Assembly: GCA_946887345.1 (NCBI GenBank)
Contig: CAMPKR010000054.1
Coordinates: forward strand, 1-10,655
Source: an uncultured Bacteroidota bacterium
GTDB lineage: Bacteria; Bacteroidota; Bacteroidia; Chitinophagales; Chitinophagaceae
DNA length: 10,655 nt
Direction of reading: 5' to 3'
Shown here: one piece after another, positions 1 through 7,087 of the stretch
How positions within the stretch are numbered: position 1 is the stretch's first letter
Layout of the letters: the number at the start of each line of letters is the position of its first letter
The notes under the pieces: generated by a model
What the model saw: only the letters and a program-made list of their open reading frames with translations
Told to the model about the DNA's origin: nothing
The model's database searches: none
Position numbers and translations under genes: made by a program

Positions 1-53
1 ATTTCTATATTTTTAACATTTCTTTGTTACTCGTTTGTTATTGCACCTTTTAA

Positions 54-1016
54 ATGGAATTAGTACAGAAGGTAATAGGCCGGGAATTAGCTGAATTTGA
101 GAAGAAGTTTGCAGACAGCGTGAAAAGCTCAAATCCTTTACTGGATAGGGTTATGCGCTTCATCATCAAGCGAAAAGGCAAGCAAATGAGACCTATGTTC
201 GTCTTCCTTTCCGCCCATATCGCAGCCGGCATCAATGAATCAACTTACCGGGCGGCCTCCCTCATAGAACTGCTCCATACTGCCACCCTTGTTCATGACG
301 ACGTGGTAGATAATGCCATGATTCGTAGAAATTTTTTCTCAATAAACGCATTATGGAAAAACAAGATAGCTGTTTTGGTGGGCGATTACCTGCTTTCCAA
401 GGGGCTTTTGCTTTCCCTTGAAAATGACGACTACCAGATCCTGAAACTCACGTCCCGCGCGGTAAAGGAAATGAGCGAGGGAGAGCTTCTGCAGATGGAA
501 AAGGCTCGTAAGCTAGATATAAAAGAAGACATATATTTTGAAATAATACGTGCGAAAACTGCTTCACTTTTGTCTGCTGCTTGTGCCGCAGGGGCGTTTT
601 CGGCCACTACAAACCACGAAATAGCTGAGAAATTCAGGCTTTTTGGTGAAAAAGTGGGTATTGCCTTCCAGATAAAGGACGACCTGTTCGATTACGGCCA
701 GGACGACGTGGGAAAGCCACGCGGGATAGACATAAAAGAGAAGAAAATGACACTCCCGCTCATTTACACGCTCCAGGTGGTGGAAAAAGAGGTGAGGCGT
801 AAGATCATCTACATTGTGAAAAACCAGAACACCGACAGAAAGAAGGTGAACGAGGTTATCAGCTATGTGCAGCAATCAGGCGGGATAGCCTATGCCCACG
901 AAAAAATGAAGCAATACCAACAGGAGGCGATCAACATCTTACACTCCTACCCCGATACTCCAGCCCGCCAGGCAATGGAAGAGCTTGTTAACTACGTGAT
1001 AGACAGGAAGTATTAG
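54..1016 (+). CDS. Polyprenyl (long-chain) diphosphate synthase
   Basis: A 320-residue trans-isoprenyl diphosphate synthase, which adds isopentenyl diphosphate units to an allylic primer to build the side chain of respiratory quinones (menaquinone in this phylum). Visible motifs: the K43...RP47 substrate-binding segment; first aspartate-rich motif DDVVD at 82-86 followed by R91-R92; GDYLLSKG at 110-117; second aspartate-rich motif DDLFD at 209-213, with the downstream GKPRGID and KKMTLP segments. The residue five before the first DD is Ala77, with no bulky aromatic there, which in this family goes with products longer than farnesyl/geranylgeranyl; the exact length cannot be read. Asn93 follows R91-R92 where Gly is usual in relatives I recall. 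The ATG at 54 gives a family-like N-terminus; no Shine-Dalgarno sequence is visible and the AT-rich leader (1-53) has no clean promoter box. uvrA follows after 72 bp on the same strand with its own promoter. The function is firm; ispB/hepT naming is not decidable. Confidence 0.95.
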   Translation: MELVQKVIGRELAEFEKKFADSVKSSNPLLDRVMRFIIKRKGKQMRPMFVFLSAHIAAGINESTYRAASLIELLHTATLVHDDVVDNAMIRRNFFSINALWKNKIAVLVGDYLLSKGLLLSLENDDYQILKLTSRAVKEMSEGELLQMEKARKLDIKEDIYFEIIRAKTASLLSAACAAGAFSATTNHEIAEKFRLFGEKVGIAFQIKDDLFDYGQDDVGKPRGIDIKEKKMTLPLIYTLQVVEKEVRRKIIYIVKNQNTDRKKVNEVISYVQQSGGIAYAHEKMKQYQQEAINILHSYPDTPARQAMEELVNYVIDRKY

Positions 1017-1067
1017 CACATTGCTAATAAATAATCCACATTAAAAGGCTCCCGCGGCAATTGCATG

Positions 1068-1075
1068 TAAATTTG
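1068..1075 (+). promoter_or_regulatory. Bacteroidota -7 promoter box for uvrA
   Basis: TAAATTTG matches the Bacteroidota -7 consensus TAnnTTTG and ends 13 nt before the uvrA ATG at 1089. Transcription would start about 6-8 nt downstream of the box, leaving a leader of only a few bases. A matching -33 TTTG/TTG is not visible at the usual 19-21 bp spacing. The box overlaps a small dyad, TTTGC-AGTC-GCAAA (1072-1085). Confidence 0.6.
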
Positions 1076-1088
1076 CAGTCGCAAAACT

Positions 1089-3944
1089 ATGAGCAAACAA
1101 AAAGAGGCAATACACAGCAGCGGAAATATTGAGGTGCTCGGGGCTAAGGTGCATAACCTGAAGAATATTGATGTCAGCATTCCAAAAAATAAGCTGGTAG
1201 TTATCACAGGCATAAGTGGCAGCGGCAAATCATCGCTGGCTTTCGATACCATTTTTGCTGAAGGACAGAGACGATACATGGAGAGCTTTGCAGCTTATGC
1301 AAGGCAATTTGTAGGAGATCTTGACCGCCCCGATGTAGACAAGATCACGGGGCTGTCTCCGGTGATATCCATCGAACAAAAAACAACTAACCGTAATCCG
1401 CGCTCAACAGTGGGAACGGTAACCGAAGTATATGACTTCATGCGCCTGCTTTTTGCGCGCGCCGCTGATGCCTATTCTTACAACACAGGTAAGAAGATGG
1501 TAAAGTTCAGCGAAGAAGAAATAGTGACACATATCCGGGAGCACTTCAAAGGACGGAAAATAGCGCTGCTTGCTCCTGTTATTCGCGGCCGCAAAGGGCA
1601 CTACCGCGAACTATTTGAACAACTGCGCAAACAAGGCTACATTAAAGTACGTGTAGACGGCGAGGTAATGGACCTGAAAGAGCGCATGCAGGTAGACAGG
1701 TACAAAATACACGACATAGAACTGGTAATAGACCGGCTGCTGGTGCAGCAAGAAGCACAGGCGCGCCTCAGCCAGAGCATTCAGAAAGCTCTGCAAATGG
1801 GCAAAGACCTTATGCTTGTGCTGGATACTGATAAGAATACGACTACGCAATTCAGCAAGCAACTGATGTGCGCAGATACAGGCATTTCTTACGATGAACC
1901 TTCACCTAATACCTTTTCCTTCAATTCACCCTACGGAGCCTGTCCAAAATGTAAAGGCCTCGGCTCGGTTTACCAGGTGAATATGAATGAAGTGATGCCT
2001 GACAGCAGTAAGAGCATTAAAGACGGTGGTATAGCGCCACTTGGTGCTGAACGCGAATCATGGACTTTCCAACAGGCAACAATTCTTGCAAAGAAGAATA
2101 AAATATCGCTTACAACTCCGGTAAAAGACATTCCCAAAAAACATCTGAACATCCTGCTTTACGGTAACGAAGAAGGTGTTATCACTTACGTGAACGATGA
2201 GGCAGAGGCTTATCACGAATCTGTTACAGAACATAATTATGAAGGCATAGTGAACATGTTGCTTCGCTGGTTCAACGAAACAACTTCTGAATCCATCCGG
2301 GACTGGGCGGAAGCCTATATGGAGCTTAATACCTGCCCCGAATGTGATGGCAACAGGCTCAAGAAAGAGAGTCTTTGGTTTAAGATCAACAAGGCCAGCA
2401 TTTCCGAACTCACGCATATGTCCTTGCAGGAATTGCAGGATTGGTTTGACGGTATAGAAAAGAAACTATCTAACAAGCAAAACGCCATAGCCAAAGATGT
2501 ACTGAAAGAGATACGCGACCGCCTGCATTTCTTACTTGATGTTGGCTTGCATTACCTGACGCTTGACAGACCCACCCGCACGCTGAGCGGCGGTGAGTCT
2601 CAACGCATCAGGCTCGCAACGCAGATAGGCTCACAGCTTACAGGCATTACCTACATTCTTGATGAACCTAGTATTGGCCTGCATCAGCGCGATAATCACA
2701 AACTGATAGGTGCATTAAAAAATCTTCGCGATGGTGGCAACTCAGTGCTGGTTGTGGAACACGATAAAGACATTATGCTGGCTGCCGACCACTTGATAGA
2801 TATTGGTCCTGCTGCGGGCATACATGGCGGTCGCATCGTAAGCCAGGGCGCTCCGAAAGACGTGATAAAAGGGCACAATACCACAGCCGCATACCTGAAC
2901 CATGAACTGAAAATAGATGTGCCCACTGAACGCCGGGAAGGAAACGGAAAAAAAATCAGTCTCTCTGGTGCCACAGGCAACAACCTGAAAAACGTGTCGA
3001 TAGAAATTCCTCTCGGCAACTTCGTCTGCGTGAGCGGTGTATCGGGAAGCGGAAAAAGTACATTGATCAACGAGACACTCTACCCTATCCTGGGAAAGCA
3101 GTGCTATCACAACTTTAAGCAGACTCCTATGCCTTTCAAAAAAGTAACGGGCATAGAACACATTGATAAAGTAATTGAAATTGATCAAAGCCCTATAGGC
3201 CGCACACCGCGCAGTAACCCTGCTACCTATTGTGGTTTCTTCAACGAGATACGGACACTTTATTCGCAGGTGCCTGAAGCTAAGATCAGGGGCTACAACG
3301 CAGGCCGCTTCTCCTTCAATGTAAAAGGTGGTCGCTGCGAAGAATGCCAGGGCGGCGGTATGCGTGTGATAGAGATGAACTTTCTGCCTGATGTATATGT
3401 GGACTGTGAAAAATGCAGCGGCAAGCGTTACAACCGCGAAACGCTGGAGATCAGGTACAAAGGCAAGTCCGTTTCTGATGTGCTACACATGACGGTGGAT
3501 GAAGCTGTAGAGTTCTTCATTAATGTTCCTTACCTGCACAGGAAAATAAAAACCCTGCAGGATGTTGGCCTTGGTTATGTTACGCTCGGCCAGAGCGCGG
3601 TAACACTGAGTGGTGGAGAGGCCCAGCGTGTAAAGCTTGCAACAGAACTTTCGAAAAGAGATACGGGACAGACCATCTACATATTGGACGAACCTACTAC
3701 GGGCCTGCACTTCGAGGACATAAAACACTTGCTTGCGGTATTGAACAGGCTGGTAGACCGCGGCAACACAGTGCTGGTAATAGAACATAACCTGGATGTA
3801 ATAAAAGTAGCCGACTATGTAATAGACATGGGCCCCGAAGGAGGCAGCGGCGGTGGCACCCTGGTGGGTGCAGGCTCACCGGAAACTATTGCTAAAATAA
3901 AAGCAAGCCATACGGGAAGATACCTTAAGGAAGAATTGGCATAA
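1089..3944 (+). CDS. uvrA: UvrABC excinuclease subunit A
   Basis: UvrA is the damage-sensing ABC-type ATPase of bacterial nucleotide excision repair; as a dimer it loads UvrB at DNA lesions in the cytoplasm. The 951-residue length fits the family (about 940). Both ATPase modules are complete. Module 1: Walker A GISGSGKSS at 41-49, ABC signature LSGGESQR at 499-506, Walker B YILDEP at 522-527. Module 2: Walker A GVSGSGKST at 650-658, signature LSGGEAQR at 840-847, Walker B YILDEP at 864-869. Two zinc modules are present: C285/C288 with C416/C419, and C750/C753 with C773/C776 (CxxC-x19-CxxC). The ATG at 1089 puts the first Walker A at the usual position and sits just after a promoter box. The gene converges on the minus-strand protease, and a shared terminator hairpin starts 3 bp after the stop codon. 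Nothing looks truncated. Confidence 0.98.
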   Translation: MSKQKEAIHSSGNIEVLGAKVHNLKNIDVSIPKNKLVVITGISGSGKSSLAFDTIFAEGQRRYMESFAAYARQFVGDLDRPDVDKITGLSPVISIEQKTTNRNPRSTVGTVTEVYDFMRLLFARAADAYSYNTGKKMVKFSEEEIVTHIREHFKGRKIALLAPVIRGRKGHYRELFEQLRKQGYIKVRVDGEVMDLKERMQVDRYKIHDIELVIDRLLVQQEAQARLSQSIQKALQMGKDLMLVLDTDKNTTTQFSKQLMCADTGISYDEPSPNTFSFNSPYGACPKCKGLGSVYQVNMNEVMPDSSKSIKDGGIAPLGAERESWTFQQATILAKKNKISLTTPVKDIPKKHLNILLYGNEEGVITYVNDEAEAYHESVTEHNYEGIVNMLLRWFNETTSESIRDWAEAYMELNTCPECDGNRLKKESLWFKINKASISELTHMSLQELQDWFDGIEKKLSNKQNAIAKDVLKEIRDRLHFLLDVGLHYLTLDRPTRTLSGGESQRIRLATQIGSQLTGITYILDEPSIGLHQRDNHKLIGALKNLRDGGNSVLVVEHDKDIMLAADHLIDIGPAAGIHGGRIVSQGAPKDVIKGHNTTAAYLNHELKIDVPTERREGNGKKISLSGATGNNLKNVSIEIPLGNFVCVSGVSGSGKSTLINETLYPILGKQCYHNFKQTPMPFKKVTGIEHIDKVIEIDQSPIGRTPRSNPATYCGFFNEIRTLYSQVPEAKIRGYNAGRFSFNVKGGRCEECQGGGMRVIEMNFLPDVYVDCEKCSGKRYNRETLEIRYKGKSVSDVLHMTVDEAVEFFINVPYLHRKIKTLQDVGLGYVTLGQSAVTLSGGEAQRVKLATELSKRDTGQTIYILDEPTTGLHFEDIKHLLAVLNRLVDRGNTVLVIEHNLDVIKVADYVIDMGPEGGSGGGTLVGAGSPETIAKIKASHTGRYLKEELA

Positions 3945-3947
3945 ATG

Positions 3948-3981
3948 AATAAAGGGCGGAACAAATGTTCCGCCCTTTATT
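3948..3981. terminator. Bidirectional intrinsic terminator between uvrA and the protease gene
   Basis: A perfect 15-bp stem (3948-3962 pairing with 3967-3981) with a four-base AAAT loop; the core arm is AAAGGGCGGAAC. It is GC-rich in the middle and flanked by A/T tracts, so on the plus strand it ends in TTTATTTAT and on the minus strand in TTTATTCATTTAT. It lies in the 58-bp gap between the converging uvrA (stop at 3944) and the protease gene (stop at 4003), so it can end transcripts from both sides. Confidence 0.92.
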
Positions 3982-3995
3982 TATCGAGTATCGAG
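3982..3995. repeat. 7-bp tandem duplication (TATCGAG x2)
   Basis: Two perfect head-to-tail copies of TATCGAG lie directly after the terminator hairpin, followed by a weaker third unit (TGTTGAT). They are in the short gap between the converging genes, outside any coding region. A second heptamer duplication of different sequence occurs at 9733-9746. Confidence 0.7.
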
Positions 3996-4002
3996 TGTTG
4001 AT

Positions 4003-6300
4003 CTACTGTATCACAACAGGCTTGCTGAAACGCTCACCATTTTCTGAAGTGAAATGCAGGTAGTAAATACCCTTTGCCCATCCTTTCACATCTACTTTCG
4101 TTTCTTTTTGGAAAGAACCTGTCCACACAGCCTGGCCGATCGTATTATAGATCGCTACGCTTAGCCTGCCTTCAGTTTCTTTAGTAATGTTCAGCACATC
4201 ACTCGCAGGCACAGGGAATACACTCACTACCTCGCTTACAGTCTTTGCTGTTTGCTGTACACCTGTAGTTTGTGCAGGTGGCAGACTTGAATTATAGTTG
4301 ATTGTAAAATTCACATTGCTGATATCGAAGAACACATTGTTTGCGCCCTTCACTTTCATACGCGCTGTGCTTGTAGTAGGCACATTCGGAACAGTAACTG
4401 AAGCAGAGCCGCTGTTAGGTACACCATAAACAACTACATATGGATATGTGTAACCACCATCTACTGACAGGTATATATTCACAAGTGAGCAGCTGATAGG
4501 CGTCGCAGTTGTTTGAGAGACATCCCAGGTAACTGTTTGGGTGCTTCCGCCGCCCCAGGTAACTGCCGTATTAGGCGCTGTTACGGCAAATGGAGTACCT
4601 GTATTAATTACATTCAGCCTGATTGAATCGTCAGAATAGTTAGTGGCACCAAGGCCATTACGAATACTCCTTACTGCCAGTTTAAACCTCAGTGACCGCG
4701 CAACCGGGGGCAATTTTTCTCCTAAATAATTAGAAACATTAGCAACAACCTTGCTGATAGCAGGGAATACCCTTGTGCGATCTTCTGTAGGAGCAAACGA
4801 ACGGAATATCGGACCGGTAGCTGATGCATTAGTCCATGTGCTTGATGCGCCAAGATCATATTCTTCCCAGCAGTACAACATCTGAGTGTCTACCGCAGCA
4901 GAGTCGTAAGCAGGATTGGCAGTTAATTCAAATGGTGTGAGGAAAGGAATATAAAATGTTTGCGTGAAAGGTATTATACCGGGCGCAGCATTACCGGTCA
5001 GTGTTTTTACGGGACAGTTTTCATTACTGGAATTGGTAATTTCAGTGTATATCCTTTGCAGCGAGTTAGCATGAAAATAGGCATCGCTATGTTGCTGAAT
5101 ATTATCCGTACCACATATACCGGCATAGGCCATAATGGTAGTACCGCTGCCGGGCTCATAAGCATTATTGCTTGAGCGGTTGCCGCTACAGCTACCGGTG
5201 CTACTATTAAAGGTATGTGGGCCCCCGAACTGGTGTCCCATCTCATGAGCCACATAATCTATGTCAAAAGCATCACCTACGGGATTTGAACTACCTGTAA
5301 CACCCTGTGCTTTGTTGCTGGCGCAAATTGACCCCAGCGAAGCGATACCACCGCCGCCTGTGCTGAACACATGGCCTACATCGTAATTGCTGCTTCCTAT
5401 GCGTGCTGTTACAGTGGTTTGGTTCTGACCAAGCATAGTGCCACCGTTATTGTTAGTATAGGGGTCAGAGCTTGTCAGGAATATAAGGGTATCTGTATTG
5501 GGCACCAGTTCCAGTATTATCGACAGTTCCAGTTCATACACACCCGTCACCCTGTTTACAGAGGTTACCATTGCACTCAGCACACCCGGCTTGGTAGGTA
5601 CGGGTCCGTCCACAGCTACTGAGTATTCGTACGTACAAGCAAGCGCCAGGCGATACTTACGGCTATAGGTACCGTGTATCACTCTCATGTTCAGCGTGGG
5701 CTCCGTGGCATCGGGTTGACTCACCTCAGCCAGGCTGGTCAGTTCACCATCTGCAGGTACTGTTTCTTCTTCATCATTAAACTGGCACTGCATGCGCTCA
5801 TGCAATGGCTTTACGAAGTCACGCTTATAATAACACAGGTAAAAACCATCATTCACATTGCTGTAAGGATCTATAAAATAGGTATTGCCGCCATTATATA
5901 CCATAGCATGGAAACCTTTCATTGTATAGTCAATCTTGGCTACTACCCGCTGGTCGTCTATAGCGTGTGCTGTAAAAGTGCGTATACCCGGGTATTTGGC
6001 TCCCAGCTCAGGGTGCATCAGGTTCGACCTCCATATTACAAATGTCCTGTAGTTGCCATCAGGTGTTGGCAACTCTATCTGCTGATTAGCGTTGGGGTCC
6101 TCGTTCAGGGAAAAGAGATAGCCTTTCAGGTAGCTGTCGTTCATGGCAAATGCCGCAAACTTGTCAGGAAATATCTGCTGCGTTCCTTTAAAAGGAACAC
6201 GGCCCGCTTCCATTTCCTGCCACACACCATTATACGCAGAAGCCGATAAGGAGAAGAGGTTGCATGCGCACATTAATAAGAGTAATACATTTTTTTTCAT
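4003..6300 (-). CDS. Secreted reprolysin-like zinc metalloprotease with T9SS sorting domain
   Basis: A 765-residue exported protease (numbered from the ATG at 6300). Order: signal peptide about 1-22 (MKKN, hydrophobic core, SASA end); propeptide about 44-164; metzincin catalytic domain about 205-430; beta-rich region about 440-680; C-terminal T9SS type A sorting domain 691-765. Zinc site HEMGHQFGGPH at 352-362 matches HExxHxxxxxH, with Glu353 as catalytic base, and the Met-turn IMAYAG has Met390. T9SS cargo cross the inner membrane by Sec and are then released or attached at the cell surface, so this is probably an extracellular nutrient or degradative protease; substrate unknown. An in-frame GTG lies one codon upstream at 6303, but ATG followed by lysines is the more typical signal-peptide start. 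The gene lies 34 bp after the lipoprotein gene on the same strand with no visible promoter between, so the two may be cotranscribed. The propeptide resembles that lipoprotein. Confidence 0.93.
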   Translation of the reverse strand: MKKNVLLLLMCACNLFSLSASAYNGVWQEMEAGRVPFKGTQQIFPDKFAAFAMNDSYLKGYLFSLNEDPNANQQIELPTPDGNYRTFVIWRSNLMHPELGAKYPGIRTFTAHAIDDQRVVAKIDYTMKGFHAMVYNGGNTYFIDPYSNVNDGFYLCYYKRDFVKPLHERMQCQFNDEEETVPADGELTSLAEVSQPDATEPTLNMRVIHGTYSRKYRLALACTYEYSVAVDGPVPTKPGVLSAMVTSVNRVTGVYELELSIILELVPNTDTLIFLTSSDPYTNNNGGTMLGQNQTTVTARIGSSNYDVGHVFSTGGGGIASLGSICASNKAQGVTGSSNPVGDAFDIDYVAHEMGHQFGGPHTFNSSTGSCSGNRSSNNAYEPGSGTTIMAYAGICGTDNIQQHSDAYFHANSLQRIYTEITNSSNENCPVKTLTGNAAPGIIPFTQTFYIPFLTPFELTANPAYDSAAVDTQMLYCWEEYDLGASSTWTNASATGPIFRSFAPTEDRTRVFPAISKVVANVSNYLGEKLPPVARSLRFKLAVRSIRNGLGATNYSDDSIRLNVINTGTPFAVTAPNTAVTWGGGSTQTVTWDVSQTTATPISCSLVNIYLSVDGGYTYPYVVVYGVPNSGSASVTVPNVPTTSTARMKVKGANNVFFDISNVNFTINYNSSLPPAQTTGVQQTAKTVSEVVSVFPVPASDVLNITKETEGRLSVAIYNTIGQAVWTGSFQKETKVDVKGWAKGIYYLHFTSENGERFSKPVVIQ

Positions 6301-6334
6301 CACTACTGTTTGATATGTCGATTAAATTTTTTTT

Positions 6335-6970
6335 CTACCTATCGTATCTCGTTTGCACCGGCTTCTCCTCAAACGGCTCCTTCTTCTCGCCGCTATCCGA
6401 ACGCAAATAGACCATGTAATAGTATCTTCCGTTGTTCGGTATTGCACTTATCAGGTATATCTCTTTATTCCACATTATCTGTCCCCGCAGTTTCATACCA
6501 TCATAGTCCAGCCTCGCATCAGCTTTCCCTGTTTCGTCCGAACCTTTAAGTGAGACGATGTCAGGATACTTTTCCTTTAATTGCTGCGACATAGCATTCG
6601 ATTCCGAAAATGCATATGTCCGGCATTCAAATGGTGCGGGTAATGGCAATATTGTTTTTACGCTTCCGGGTTTTCCCGGTGTACCTTTCGCAGCGTGGAA
6701 AAAGCTACGAAGCTGGACGGAATCCAGGCTGTACACTTTGTATGATGATGGGCGGCTCAGTGTGGTCACATTGTCCAGCACTGAATTTTCCTCAATTATC
6801 CAATCTAAATGAGGTTGCGAGCTTTCTTTTGCCTGCTCACCACAGGCTATTGACTTCCTTGCCGGGCTATTTGCTCTTGTCCCGGAAATACTCGCTGTTT
6901 TCCTGGTAGAGTTGCAAGATAGTGAAATTAAAGCTAAAATGACTAGTGATGTTCCTTTGATCCTTTTCAT
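6335..6970 (-). CDS. Lipoprotein resembling a free-standing metalloprotease propeptide
   Basis: A 211-residue protein of no named family that I recognise. Residues 1-19 look like a lipoprotein signal peptide (MKRIKG, hydrophobic stretch, then SLSC with Cys19); the lipobox is loose, as is common in Bacteroidota. No acidic residues follow Cys19, so a surface-export signal is not evident and the protein may face the periplasm. Residues 20-75 are Ser/Thr-rich and probably a linker. Residues about 76-192 resemble the propeptide (about 44-164) of the protease encoded just downstream: the block 117-138 aligns without gaps to protease 85-106 with 10 of 22 identical (R, T, S, N, M, L, K, Y, P, I), an LPxP motif (108-111; protease 77-80) precedes it, and an A-K/R-I/L-D-Y motif follows (152-156; protease 121-125). 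It ends where the propeptide ends; there is no zinc motif and no T9SS domain. Role is inferred only: inhibitor, folding helper, or duplication relic. Confidence 0.8.
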   Translation of the reverse strand: MKRIKGTSLVILALISLSCNSTRKTASISGTRANSPARKSIACGEQAKESSQPHLDWIIEENSVLDNVTTLSRPSSYKVYSLDSVQLRSFFHAAKGTPGKPGSVKTILPLPAPFECRTYAFSESNAMSQQLKEKYPDIVSLKGSDETGKADARLDYDGMKLRGQIMWNKEIYLISAIPNNGRYYYMVYLRSDSGEKKEPFEEKPVQTRYDR

Positions 6971-7087
6971 TATTATTTTTTACGATCTTTTCCGATTGTA
7001 AGTTACTAATAATGCCTGAAAAGGAACTCCTTACTTCCGTTATTCCATGCCTAATGCAATGCCGCTCAGCATATTATTAACAGCGAA
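6971..7087. other. Intergenic gap with imperfect inverted repeat
   Basis: This 117-bp AT-rich gap separates the copper ATPase stop from the lipoprotein start on the minus strand. It holds an imperfect inverted repeat: GTTACTAATAATGCCTG at 7002-7018 and CAGCATATTATTAAC at 7067-7081, separated by 48 bp. No TAnnTTTG box, Shine-Dalgarno sequence, classic terminator or convincing small ORF was seen. A promoter for the lipoprotein/protease pair would be expected here but cannot be pointed to. Confidence 0.4.

Noticed and set aside
2742..3188. 148-codon minus-strand open frame inside uvrA
   Set aside because: It is a shadow of the uvrA coding frame covering the second Walker A region, with no independent support.
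5674..6249. 191-codon plus-strand open frame opposite the protease propeptide
   Set aside because: It is antisense to a well-supported secreted protease and has no recognisable motifs or promoter.
6301..6303. GTG one codon upstream as the protease start
   Set aside because: The adjacent ATG at 6300 gives a standard MKK signal peptide; GTG is used less often and adds only one residue.
6335..6970. Lipoprotein gene as a broken (pseudogene) duplicate of the protease
   Set aside because: It has an intact frame, its own signal peptide with Cys19 and linker, and no leftover catalytic-domain sequence in the 34 bp after its stop; an ancient duplication is still possible.
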